Shown here in pieces: positions 1 to 6,207 of a stretch of DNA of 7,624 nt. Numbering within the stretch: position 1 is the stretch's first letter; each line of letters opens with the position of its first letter. The notes below the pieces were generated by a model. It made no database searches. It was not told where the DNA came from and was given only the letters and a program-made list of their open reading frames with translations. The stretch covers positions 1 to 7,624 of the forward strand of contig JAIRZU010000058.1 in NCBI GenBank assembly GCA_031267075.1. Direction: 5' to 3'. The position numbers and the translations under genes were made by a program. This DNA is from Holosporales bacterium. Lineage in GTDB: Bacteria; Pseudomonadota; Alphaproteobacteria; RUG11792.

Positions 1-48
1 GACAAACTGATGGCCTGCGGTGCGGACATCGAAAGGCTACAGGTGTAG
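1..48 (+). CDS. murA: 3' end of murA (UDP-N-acetylglucosamine 1-carboxyvinyltransferase), partial
   Basis: Frame 1 from the first base reads DKLMACGADIERLQV and then TAG. This matches the usual C-terminus of MurA, where the final helix reads like '(E)DKLRALGANIERVKG' in Escherichia coli. MurA is the cytosolic enzyme that transfers enolpyruvate from PEP to UDP-GlcNAc, the first committed step of peptidoglycan synthesis. Only 15 codons are visible, so the call rests on this short tail and the active site lies outside the window. The stop codon falls inside the 3' end of the convergent rluB-type gene, giving a 12-base tail-to-tail overlap. Confidence 0.7.
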   Translation, partial: DKLMACGADIERLQV

Positions 49-717
49 GCTCTCTACCTCTCGAATCTCACCTGGCTTCAGATCCCCAATCGAGTACGGA
101 CCATAGTGGGTTCGTATCAGCTTGTTAACCGAGAGGCCGAAGTGGCTGAACAGCTTGCGGATCTCCCGATTCTTTCCCTCAGTCAGGATGCATTCGACCC
201 AGCAATTCTTCCCGCTTGATCTGCGCAGTAACCTGACACGCACTGGGGCATAGTGCATGCCATCAACATTAATCCCTTTCGCAAATTGCGATATGGTATC
301 ATTACCTAGGGTTCCAAAGAGCCGTACTTTGTAGCGCCGCTCCAACGCTGTCGCTGGCAACTCGAGATACCTAGCAAGCTCTCCGTTGTTTGTGAGGATG
401 AGTAAGCCCTCGGAGTTGATATCTAACCTCCCAACCGAGACCACCCTTTCCGGTATCTTCCCAGCTATATCCTCGAACACAGTCGTCCTACCCTGCGGGT
501 CTCTGTTGGATGTTACGAGCCCAACTGGCTTGTAGTATATCCACGTCCTGCATGTGGGGTTGGTCGTGAAAACATAGTTCATCCCAGAAACAGAAACCGT
601 ATCCCCATGTGAGATCTTGGCTCCAAGCTCAGCGATAACTTCGCCGTTCACCATGACCTTCCCGGATGAGATCAGCCTATCTGCATCTCTCCTTGAGCAT
701 ATTCCAAGGACAGACAT
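37..717 (-). CDS. rluB: rRNA pseudouridine synthase, RsuA/RluB/RluE/RluF family
   Basis: Converts a specific rRNA uridine to pseudouridine during ribosome assembly. From the ATG the product is 226 aa. An S4 RNA-binding domain occupies about residues 1-48 (CSRRDADRLI, then VMVNGEVI). The catalytic domain follows, with YYKPVGLVTS at 61-70, the catalytic Asp99 in GRLDINSEGLL, and the signature EGKNREIRKLF at 180-190 followed by LIRTHYGPY. The NREIRKLF/LIR.HYG pattern is closer to RluB (23S rRNA) than to RsuA (16S), but the exact target is inferred. The gene lies 13 bases downstream of the greA stop, probably in the same transcript. The ATG is probably not the true start: in-frame codons upstream read ISRLNKA, restoring the missing first helix of the S4 domain, but that stretch has no ATG, GTG or TTG. 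An ATA at 738-736 has a well-placed AAGG six bases before it. Confidence 0.92.
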   Translation of the reverse strand: MSVLGICSRRDADRLISSGKVMVNGEVIAELGAKISHGDTVSVSGMNYVFTTNPTCRTWIYYKPVGLVTSNRDPQGRTTVFEDIAGKIPERVVSVGRLDINSEGLLILTNNGELARYLELPATALERRYKVRLFGTLGNDTISQFAKGINVDGMHYAPVRVRLLRRSSGKNCWVECILTEGKNREIRKLFSHFGLSVNKLIRTHYGPYSIGDLKPGEIREVESLHL

Positions 718-730
718 CGCCTTGTTTAAC

Positions 731-1204
731 CTAGATATATGACACCTTATCTATCCTGTAGCTTTTGGATCCACCGGGAGTGCTCACCACTATCACATCC
801 CCAACCTCCTTGCCGATCATAGCTCGTGCCGTTGGAGACGTTATTGGTAGAAGCCCACTCTTGATATCAGCCTCAAAACTCCCAACTATCTGGAATGTCG
901 TCTCAGCATTCGTATTGGTATCCGTCAGCATTACTGTGGCTCCGAACTTAACGGAGCTTGCATCAACCTTAGATACATCGATCACGGATGCCTTACTTGC
1001 AATCCCTTCAAGCTCGGAAATGCGGGCCTCAATGAAACCCTGCTTGTCCTTCGCTGCATGGTACTCAGCATTCTCAGATAGATCTCCAAGCGCTCGTGCT
1101 GCTGCTATAGCTTCTACAACTTTCGGCCGCTCTACGGATTTCAACCTTCTGAGTTCATCCTGAACAGCTTGAAACCCACGAAGCGTCATTGGGAATGAAT
1201 CCAA
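731..1204 (-). CDS. greA: Transcription elongation factor GreA
   Basis: GreA enters the secondary channel of RNA polymerase and stimulates cleavage of backtracked RNA, rescuing stalled complexes. From the TTG at 1204 the product is 157 aa, close to the family's usual 158. The N-terminal coiled coil runs about residues 5-75 and carries the acidic tip GDLSENAEYHAAK. The C-terminal FKBP-like domain (about 82-157) contains LPITSPTARAMIGKEVGDVIVVSTPGG. The frame is open up to an ATG at 1261, but I chose the TTG: it makes PMTLRG residues 5-10 and places the acidic pair at Asp41 and Glu44, as in E. coli GreA. The extra N-terminal residues resemble nothing in the family. A good promoter (1240-1268) also lies within the extension, so its transcript would not include the ATG. 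TTG at 1210 or ATG at 1189 are other options. rluB follows closely. Confidence 0.95.
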   Translation of the reverse strand: MDSFPMTLRGFQAVQDELRRLKSVERPKVVEAIAAARALGDLSENAEYHAAKDKQGFIEARISELEGIASKASVIDVSKVDASSVKFGATVMLTDTNTNAETTFQIVGSFEADIKSGLLPITSPTARAMIGKEVGDVIVVSTPGGSKSYRIDKVSYI

Positions 1205-1214
1205 CTTCAAGCTC

Positions 1215-1249
1215 GTGATAACGCAAACACAACCCGTGACTTTTATCAC
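1215..1249. repeat. 7-bp inverted repeat at the greA promoter and leader
   Basis: GTGATAA (1215-1221) and TTATCAC (1243-1249) are perfect reverse complements, 21 bases apart. One arm overlaps the candidate -10 box of the greA promoter and the other lies just before the translation start. It could be an operator or chance. Arms this short are only suggestive. Confidence 0.35.
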
Positions 1250-1268
1250 ACAACTATGCATGAGTCAA
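1240..1268 (-). promoter_or_regulatory. Candidate sigma70-type promoter for greA-rluB
   Basis: On the minus strand TTGACT (1268-1263) is separated by exactly 17 bases from TAAAAG (1245-1240). That is 5/6 and 4/6 matches to the consensus. Transcription would begin near 1233, about 20-30 bases upstream of the TTG starts at 1210 and 1204. This fits a short leader and argues against the ATG at 1261. Confidence 0.5.
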
Positions 1269-1327
1269 TACGGATTTTGGATAGCCCCCCACTAAACCTC
1301 CATAATCAGCTTCTTGCGCCTACGTAC

Positions 1328-1357
1328 CATTGTATTATGTCAGAGATACAATGATCA
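1328..1357 (-). promoter_or_regulatory. Perfect 8-bp dyad overlapping a possible upstream promoter for greA
   Basis: CATTGTAT (1328-1335) and ATACAATG (1346-1353) are exact reverse complements around a 10-base spacer. The AT-rich dyad lacks a U-run, so it is not a standard terminator. Read on the minus strand, one arm contains TACAAT (1334-1329), a good -10 box. A weak -35, TGATCA (1357-1352), lies 17 bases upstream. The dyad would then cover the promoter core as an operator would. The rest of the 1262-1400 gap holds no recognisable gene, only a 6-bp stem (TTCCTG at 1361-1366, CAGGAA at 1379-1384) with no U-tract. Confidence 0.4.
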
Positions 1358-1400
1358 CTCTTCCTGGCCCACCTTCCACAGGAAACGCCACCGTTTCTGC

Positions 1401-2348
1401 TTACTGTGTGGGTAATGTGAACCAGGGTTCTGTCTCGAGGGGGGCTAGGTAGTGGAACGCTATGAAGTCACCAAACGCGATTGGGTTGTTGAGGGCAGAC
1501 AGTATTCTCGTGTAGGTCCAGCACGTTTCTGTCCTGGCGTTCTCGTATGCATCGTAGCTGGTGGACGGATCCTGGAATGGGTTTGGCATTCTGTCACTGT
1601 CGGCTGGTGTTTCTCCGGGGCCGAGCGTACCGATGCTTGTACGCTTCATTATTAGGAGTTCATTGAAGTGCCCGGTAGTTCCAACCCATGCTGGAAATTT
1701 GGCATCGATGTCCGTGAGTTGCTCTTCGGTGACGGAGGCGCTCGGATCCCTCTTTTCTGATGTAGGGTGTGCGTAGTCCATCAGAGCATACGAGAAGCTT
1801 CGCGCCCCCGTAGTTCTCCCAGTCATGGTGGCAAGCACGCGGGGTTCGCCCGTTTTGGTTGTGCTTCTGACGAGTGCGAGGTTACACGCTAGGTCAGCGG
1901 TGCCTACTCTGTATCGGGATGTTGTCCAGCACGTTCTGACATCGCCGGGAGTCATCCGTGTGCGGTGTTCTAGGATGTTGCTGCGTATCACGCGCGCTAT
2001 TGCATCTTTCCATCCCGTAGGTAGAATTGTATCAGCAACCAGCTCATCAGTGATCCATGGCGCCGCGCTATCTGCTATAACTGGGGTTAACCACGGATCT
2101 CGACGGACGTCTTCAACTGCTCTTTGGATAGCTTCTATTTGCGTACTCAGTCCTGCGGCTAGGGTAGTCATTGTCTCGTTTATGTTAGCTATATCATTAC
2201 GAACTTGGGTGAACCCCTCGAATACCGTACTCACTCTTGGTGGTACAGATACCCCTCCCCTACTTACAACTGAGAACTCTCTAGAACTCCAGGCCTCACA
2301 GGCTATTAGTCCTAGAATGAGTGTTGATGTTACAAGTTTGCTTTTCAT
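1401..2348 (-). CDS. Putative lipoprotein of unknown function with coiled coil and paired TCWT motifs
   Basis: I do not recognise this family. The 315-aa product begins with a lipoprotein signal: basic MKSK, a hydrophobic stretch LVTSTLILG, then the lipobox LIAC with Cys17 as the predicted lipidated residue, so an envelope location is likely. A low-complexity linker (18-45) leads into a short coiled coil at about 50-83, with hydrophobic residues spaced 3-4 (I53, I56, M60, L63, L67, I71, I74, V78, V81). Residues 85-315 look like one globular domain, rich in Trp. TCWT occurs twice, at 139-142 and 275-278, each followed by x-x-Arg or x-Arg. The only other mature cysteine is C155. The start is well supported: GGGGAGG lies six bases before ATG. 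Twelve of 23 arginine codons are AGA/AGG and 11 are CGN, unlike pheT, where AGG dominates. It could be a lineage-specific surface or periplasmic protein; no function can be assigned. Confidence 0.85.
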   Translation of the reverse strand: MKSKLVTSTLILGLIACEAWSSREFSVVSRGGVSVPPRVSTVFEGFTQVRNDIANINETMTTLAAGLSTQIEAIQRAVEDVRRDPWLTPVIADSAAPWITDELVADTILPTGWKDAIARVIRSNILEHRTRMTPGDVRTCWTTSRYRVGTADLACNLALVRSTTKTGEPRVLATMTGRTTGARSFSYALMDYAHPTSEKRDPSASVTEEQLTDIDAKFPAWVGTTGHFNELLIMKRTSIGTLGPGETPADSDRMPNPFQDPSTSYDAYENARTETCWTYTRILSALNNPIAFGDFIAFHYLAPLETEPWFTLPTQ

Positions 2349-2354
2349 GTGTTT

Positions 2355-2368
2355 CCTCCCCTTAGAGG
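2355..2368 (-). promoter_or_regulatory. Strong Shine-Dalgarno of the lipoprotein gene, in a possible small hairpin
   Basis: On the minus strand GGGGAGG (2361-2355) precedes the ATG by six bases, the strongest ribosome binding site in the window. CCTC (2368-2365) just upstream can pair with GAGG (2358-2355) across a six-base loop. This would partly mask the site. The stem is only 4 bp, so masking is speculative. Confidence 0.6.
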
Positions 2369-2405
2369 ATAAGACAGTTACATAGGTATGGTAGCATGAG
2401 AAGGG

Positions 2406-2421
2406 TTAAAAAATAGTTAAC
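2406..2421. promoter_or_regulatory. CtrA-type box TTAA-N7-TTAAC upstream of the lipoprotein gene
   Basis: The plus strand reads TTAA (2406-2409), seven bases, then TTAAC (2417-2421). The minus strand reads TTAA-N7-TTAACCC. This is the full consensus known for CtrA, the alphaproteobacterial cell-cycle response regulator. The box lies 58-73 bases upstream of the lipoprotein ATG. The sequence match is exact. That CtrA exists in this organism and binds here is inference, and AT-rich intergenic DNA can produce such a match by chance. Confidence 0.4.
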
Positions 2422-2446
2422 GGAAGAGATTATTTTTGAGGGTGGG

Positions 2447-2452
2447 ATTATA
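2447..2452 (-). promoter_or_regulatory. Consensus -10 box (TATAAT), possible promoter of the lipoprotein gene
   Basis: A perfect TATAAT lies on the minus strand 29 bases beyond the 3' end of the tRNA gene. No good -35 lies at the right distance (CGTTCA at 17 bases, TTCATA at 15). If used, the lipoprotein mRNA would have a leader of roughly 90 bases containing the CtrA-type box. Read-through from the tRNA promoter is the alternative, as no intrinsic terminator is visible after the tRNA. Confidence 0.3.
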
Positions 2453-2480
2453 TGGTACCCATTTCGGTATGAACGAGGTT

Positions 2481-2556
<76 letters not shown>

Positions 2557-2578
2557 TAGTATCTTCGCGATATAGGTG

Positions 2579-2607
2579 ATTGTAGCAGCTTCCGATACAT
2601 CAAGCAA
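2579..2607 (-). promoter_or_regulatory. Candidate promoter of tRNA-Ala
   Basis: On the minus strand TACAAT (2584-2579, 5/6) follows a weak TTGCTT (2607-2602, 3/6) by 17 bases. Transcription would start near 2572, giving a 5' leader of about 15 bases before the mature tRNA at 2556. Confidence 0.45.
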
Positions 2608-2646
2608 TTTTTATCGTATGTATCCTCAGCTCACCCGATTCCCACC

Positions 2647-2675
2647 GAGACATTGCTGTGATTTTTTGCTAACAT
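2647..2675 (+). promoter_or_regulatory. Weak candidate promoter of pheT-prfB
   Basis: GAGACA (2647-2652) and TAACAT (2670-2675) are 17 bases apart, each a 4/6 match. The start site would be near 2682, leaving a leader of about 30 bases. This is the best plus-strand pair I found in the divergent gap (2557-2711), which holds no other gene. No strong ribosome binding site precedes pheT. Confidence 0.3.
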
Positions 2676-2711
2676 GTCCAGCGCATACTAACGGTACATT
2701 GAAGCCACACA

Positions 2712-5093
2712 ATGAAGTTCACTTTCAACTGGTTAAAAGATCATCTACGCACTGAGTCATCATACCACGACATCGCAGATAAGCTGCCATGCCTAGGACT
2801 TGAGGTTGAGGAGGTCATTGATTATAGCGCGAAATTTGAGAATTTTGTAGTTGGGTTTATCAGGCAGGCAGAGCAACATCCGAACGCAGATAGGCTCAAG
2901 GTGTGTACTGTTGATATCGGTTCTAAGATCCTTCAGATAGTCTGTGGTGCACCGAACGCAAGGGCTGAGATCTATGTTGCCGTCGCCCTCGAGGGAGCGA
3001 TAATTCCAGCCACTGGATTACCTCTCAAAGCAGGAGTTATCAGAGGAGTTGAAAGCCAGGGAATGATGTGTTCATCATCGGAGTTGTTGGTAGATATCTC
3101 ACATGAAGCAGATGGAATCGTTGAACTCCAAAGCGGTCTTGTTGTCGGGCAGGGCCTAGCGTCAGCCCTCGGTACGGATGATGTGATATTCGACGTTAGT
3201 CTGACTCCAAACAGAGCAGACTGTTATTGTGTTAGAGGGATTGCTAGGGACCTGGCGGCAGCTGGAGTCGGAGAGCTCATTCCGCTATCCTTTCAAGATC
3301 CCATCGTATCGATTGATAACCCAGTGGAGGTCGATATCACAACAAGCGGATGCTACTATTTTTCAACGACTGCAGTTGATGGTGTTGCGGCTGAGACGCC
3401 GGCTTATATCGCGAGGAGGTTACGCGCGATAGGGCAGAGGTTGATCGGGCTTCCAGTGGATGTTGCAAACTACATCTGTATCGATATCGGAGTACCACTT
3501 CATATTTTTGATATGGATAAGCTACAGCAGAAGCTGGTGGTGAGGGATGCCAATGGTGGCGAGATGCTCAAAACGTTGGACGGGAAGGATACGGTCCTAT
3601 CTGATAAGGTAGTGATAATCTCCACGGAAGATAGGCCTCTGTCAGTAGCAGGAATAATGGGTGGATTGGATTCAGCCTACTCACCTACAGACACAAGAAG
3701 GATCTTGATAGAGGGTGCATACTTCGATAAGGTTGCAATTTCAATTGCCGGACAGACACTTAGGATTAGTAGCGAAGCCAGGACGCGGTGCGAACGCGGA
3801 GTAGATCCAGAAGCAATCAACACAGCTGTCCGCTACACGGCATCACTCATCGCTGCTGCTACGGCTGGAAACTGCAAGGTGTCGGCTACTAAGAAACACG
3901 GCTCACTCCCCGCCAACAAATCAATTATAGAACTGACACTCGAAAAATTCAAGGCCCTCACAAATATGGGCGAGAGTGATTTCACCACTGCCGTTCCGAT
4001 CCTTGAGAATCTCGGCCTCACCATACAATCTGCCACTCCCACGAGGATCACTGTTGAGACTCCATCGTGGAGGCATGATCTGGAAATTGAGGAGGACCTG
4101 ATTGAGGAGGTCCTAAGAATCATGGGGTTCGAGAACGTTGAGAATGTGGAGCTGAGCACGGCGGAGCCCATCCAGCAAATCTGCGTAGTTGACAAGATCA
4201 CCGATGCAATGGTATACAATAATTATGACGAGGTCAAGACCTTCCCGTTCACGAGCTGGGATACGGCGGCCTTGTTTGTTAGTGAAGGTAGGCTGCTGAC
4301 TCTCAAGGATGCAGCTCCTGGAGAGGCTTCGACTCTCAGACCATCCGTAGTTCTATCCCATCTGAACCTCATCAAAAATGCCCAGAACAAAAGCCAGAAG
4401 AATTCGAGGGTGTTTGAGGTGGGGGCGTGTTTTTGCAGAGAGGACTCCAGTATCGTCGAGGACAATACACTCACCGCCACGATTTCGGAAAAGCTCACAA
4501 GCCGCAATTGGAGGATCAAACAGGAAGATGTGAGCGTATTCGATGTGAAGGAAATTTTGGAAAAGATACTGAACATGGTAACATCAAATGTGAGACTAAG
4601 TGGTGGCGCACCGCGCTACTACCATCCCGGGAGAAGCGGAAGCTACGTGATACAGAAGGATACCGTCATTGCCTACTTCGGTGAGATACATCCAACTATC
4701 CTGCGTAGGTTCGACATCGTTGGCCCCGTCGCATGTTTTGAGATATTTATCGGGAGGCTACCAGGAGTGCTTGTACATAAAACTAAACCGCAGCTGGTGG
4801 TATCTCAGTACCAGCCTGTAACGAGAGACTTCTCCTTCATCGTTCAAAAATCAATGGATGTGGCGAATGTGACAAATGCCATCAGGAGGTTGAAGCTTTG
4901 TGCCGTGAGGGATATTAAGGTTTTCGATGTTTATGAGTCCGATGAGATAGGTGATTTCAAGAAGGCAGTAGCTATCGAGGTTACGATGCAGTCAGACGAC
5001 GGCACCCTCTCAGTGGAGCAGATATCCGATATATCAACAAGGATCATCGATGCAGTATCGAAGAGTTGTGGTGGGCAGCTGAGGGATAAGTAA
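2712..5093 (+). CDS. pheT: Phenylalanine--tRNA ligase beta subunit
   Basis: Forms the alpha2-beta2 PheRS that charges tRNA-Phe in the cytosol; the beta subunit binds tRNA and edits mischarged Tyr-tRNA-Phe. The 793-aa product is the normal bacterial length. The tRNA-binding OB fold lies at about 40-150 (GFIRQAEQHPNADRLKV, VCGAPNAR, GVIRGVESQGMMCS). The B3/B4 editing region is at about 213-375, including IMGG at 315-318 and SEARTRCERGVDPE at 354-367. B5 is at about 402-475 (PSWRHDLEIEEDLIEEVLRIMG). The catalytic-like core is at about 488-690, and the C-terminal FDX-ACB anticodon-binding domain at about 698-793 (PVTRDFSFIV, VFDVYE). ATG at 2712 gives the family's usual KFTFNWLKDHL start. pheS is not adjacent, since a divergent tRNA gene lies upstream, so the two subunits are made from separate loci. 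Of 42 Arg codons, 34 are AGG or AGA. Confidence 0.98.
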   Translation: MKFTFNWLKDHLRTESSYHDIADKLPCLGLEVEEVIDYSAKFENFVVGFIRQAEQHPNADRLKVCTVDIGSKILQIVCGAPNARAEIYVAVALEGAIIPATGLPLKAGVIRGVESQGMMCSSSELLVDISHEADGIVELQSGLVVGQGLASALGTDDVIFDVSLTPNRADCYCVRGIARDLAAAGVGELIPLSFQDPIVSIDNPVEVDITTSGCYYFSTTAVDGVAAETPAYIARRLRAIGQRLIGLPVDVANYICIDIGVPLHIFDMDKLQQKLVVRDANGGEMLKTLDGKDTVLSDKVVIISTEDRPLSVAGIMGGLDSAYSPTDTRRILIEGAYFDKVAISIAGQTLRISSEARTRCERGVDPEAINTAVRYTASLIAAATAGNCKVSATKKHGSLPANKSIIELTLEKFKALTNMGESDFTTAVPILENLGLTIQSATPTRITVETPSWRHDLEIEEDLIEEVLRIMGFENVENVELSTAEPIQQICVVDKITDAMVYNNYDEVKTFPFTSWDTAALFVSEGRLLTLKDAAPGEASTLRPSVVLSHLNLIKNAQNKSQKNSRVFEVGACFCREDSSIVEDNTLTATISEKLTSRNWRIKQEDVSVFDVKEILEKILNMVTSNVRLSGGAPRYYHPGRSGSYVIQKDTVIAYFGEIHPTILRRFDIVGPVACFEIFIGRLPGVLVHKTKPQLVVSQYQPVTRDFSFIVQKSMDVANVTNAIRRLKLCAVRDIKVFDVYESDEIGDFKKAVAIEVTMQSDDGTLSVEQISDISTRIIDAVSKSCGGQLRDK

Positions 5094-5094
5094 A

Positions 5095-6183
5095 GTGACT
5101 CCGCAGGATCAAAAAAACATCGGCACGATCCGAAACGCAATCACCCTCATAAAGAGCTTTGTGGACTACGATGATAGCATAGCAAAACTTACTGAGATTC
5201 AAGCTCAAACTGAAAATCCAGACTTCTGGAACGATACTGAAAATGCCGTGAAGATTATGAAGGAGAAGGATTCGATAATAACGATGATCGCCCCAGCAGA
5301 CTACCTCGAAAAGAAATTGGATGATGTCATAGGTATGATGGAGCTCGCTGATTCTGAAGGTGATGATGGGCTTGTATTGGAACTAAGCAATGATCTTACT
5401 AAGCTAGCTAAGGAGGCCATCACCCTGCAGATAGAATCAATCCTAAGCGAAAGACACGATTCTGCTAGTTGCTTCCTGGAGGTTAACGCTGGAGCAGGAG
5501 GGACTGAAGCGCAGGACTGGGCAGAGATGCTAGCCAGAATGTACACAAGGTGGGCCGAGAAGAGGAAGTACAAAATCGAGATTGCAGATAAGGATGATGG
5601 AGATGAAGCTGGCGTGAAATCAATCAGGCTTCACATACAGGGGAACAAAGCATATGGCTGGCTGAAAAAGGAATCAGGAGTCCATAGGCTAGTTAGGATC
5701 TCTCCATTCGATTCGAACGCCAGGCGCCACACTAGCTTCGCCTCGGTTCTAGTTACTCCTGAGGTCGACAGCAACATCGAGATCGAAATTAATCCGAGTG
5801 ATCTCAGAATAGATACGTACAGAGCATCCGGCCCAGGTGGCCAACACGTCAACAAGACAGAGAGTGCGATTAGGATAACACACATCCCCACCGGACTCGT
5901 CGTAGCCTCACAGATCGACAGGTCACAGCACAGGAATAAGGAAATCGCCATGAACATGCTGAGATCCAAACTGTATGCTCAAAAGCTGAGGGAACAGGAA
6001 GAGGCATCGAACCCCTCACAACCAAAAACGGATATCGCATGGGGGAATCAGATAAGGTCATACGTGCTGCAACCATACAAGATGGTTAAGGATTCAAGGA
6101 CTGGGGTTGAGAATGGAAACGCGCTCGCAGTACTCGAGGGAGATATCGATGACTTCCTTGAGGCCGCCGTATCCCAGCTGTGA
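5095..6183 (+). CDS. prfB: Peptide chain release factor 2 (RF2), no programmed frameshift
   Basis: Reads UGA and UAA in the ribosomal A site and triggers hydrolysis of the finished peptide. The 362-aa product is close to E. coli RF2 (365). An N-terminal helical domain (1-110) leads into domains 2-4: GAGGTEAQDWAEML at 133-146, the stop-codon recognition tripeptide SPF at 203-205 (the RF1 equivalent is PxT), and the catalytic GGQ at 248-250 in ASGPGGQHVNKTESAIR. The start is GTG, one base after the pheT stop. GAGGG at 5081-5085 inside the pheT end can act as ribosome binding site, so translation is probably coupled. The N-terminus aligns with E. coli RF2 from near residue 1. The usual frameshift point is instead a continuous in-frame SFVDYD (residues 21-26). 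The stop is TGA, an RF2 codon. Confidence 0.97.
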   Translation: MTPQDQKNIGTIRNAITLIKSFVDYDDSIAKLTEIQAQTENPDFWNDTENAVKIMKEKDSIITMIAPADYLEKKLDDVIGMMELADSEGDDGLVLELSNDLTKLAKEAITLQIESILSERHDSASCFLEVNAGAGGTEAQDWAEMLARMYTRWAEKRKYKIEIADKDDGDEAGVKSIRLHIQGNKAYGWLKKESGVHRLVRISPFDSNARRHTSFASVLVTPEVDSNIEIEINPSDLRIDTYRASGPGGQHVNKTESAIRITHIPTGLVVASQIDRSQHRNKEIAMNMLRSKLYAQKLREQEEASNPSQPKTDIAWGNQIRSYVLQPYKMVKDSRTGVENGNALAVLEGDIDDFLEAAVSQL

Positions 6184-6207
6184 GGTTTTGATCTCGTAGG
6201 TGCTCAT

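Noticed and set aside
765..1163. 132-codon plus-strand frame opposite greA
   Set aside because: Lies wholly antisense to a clear GreA coding sequence and has no recognisable features.
1361..1384. TTCCTG/CAGGAA stem as terminator of the lipoprotein gene
   Set aside because: Six-bp stem with a 12-base loop and no U-tract on either strand.
1825..2385. 186-codon plus-strand frame opposite the lipoprotein gene
   Set aside because: No ribosome binding site or domain; the minus-strand frame has a strong SD, lipobox and coherent protein pattern, so this is an antisense shadow.
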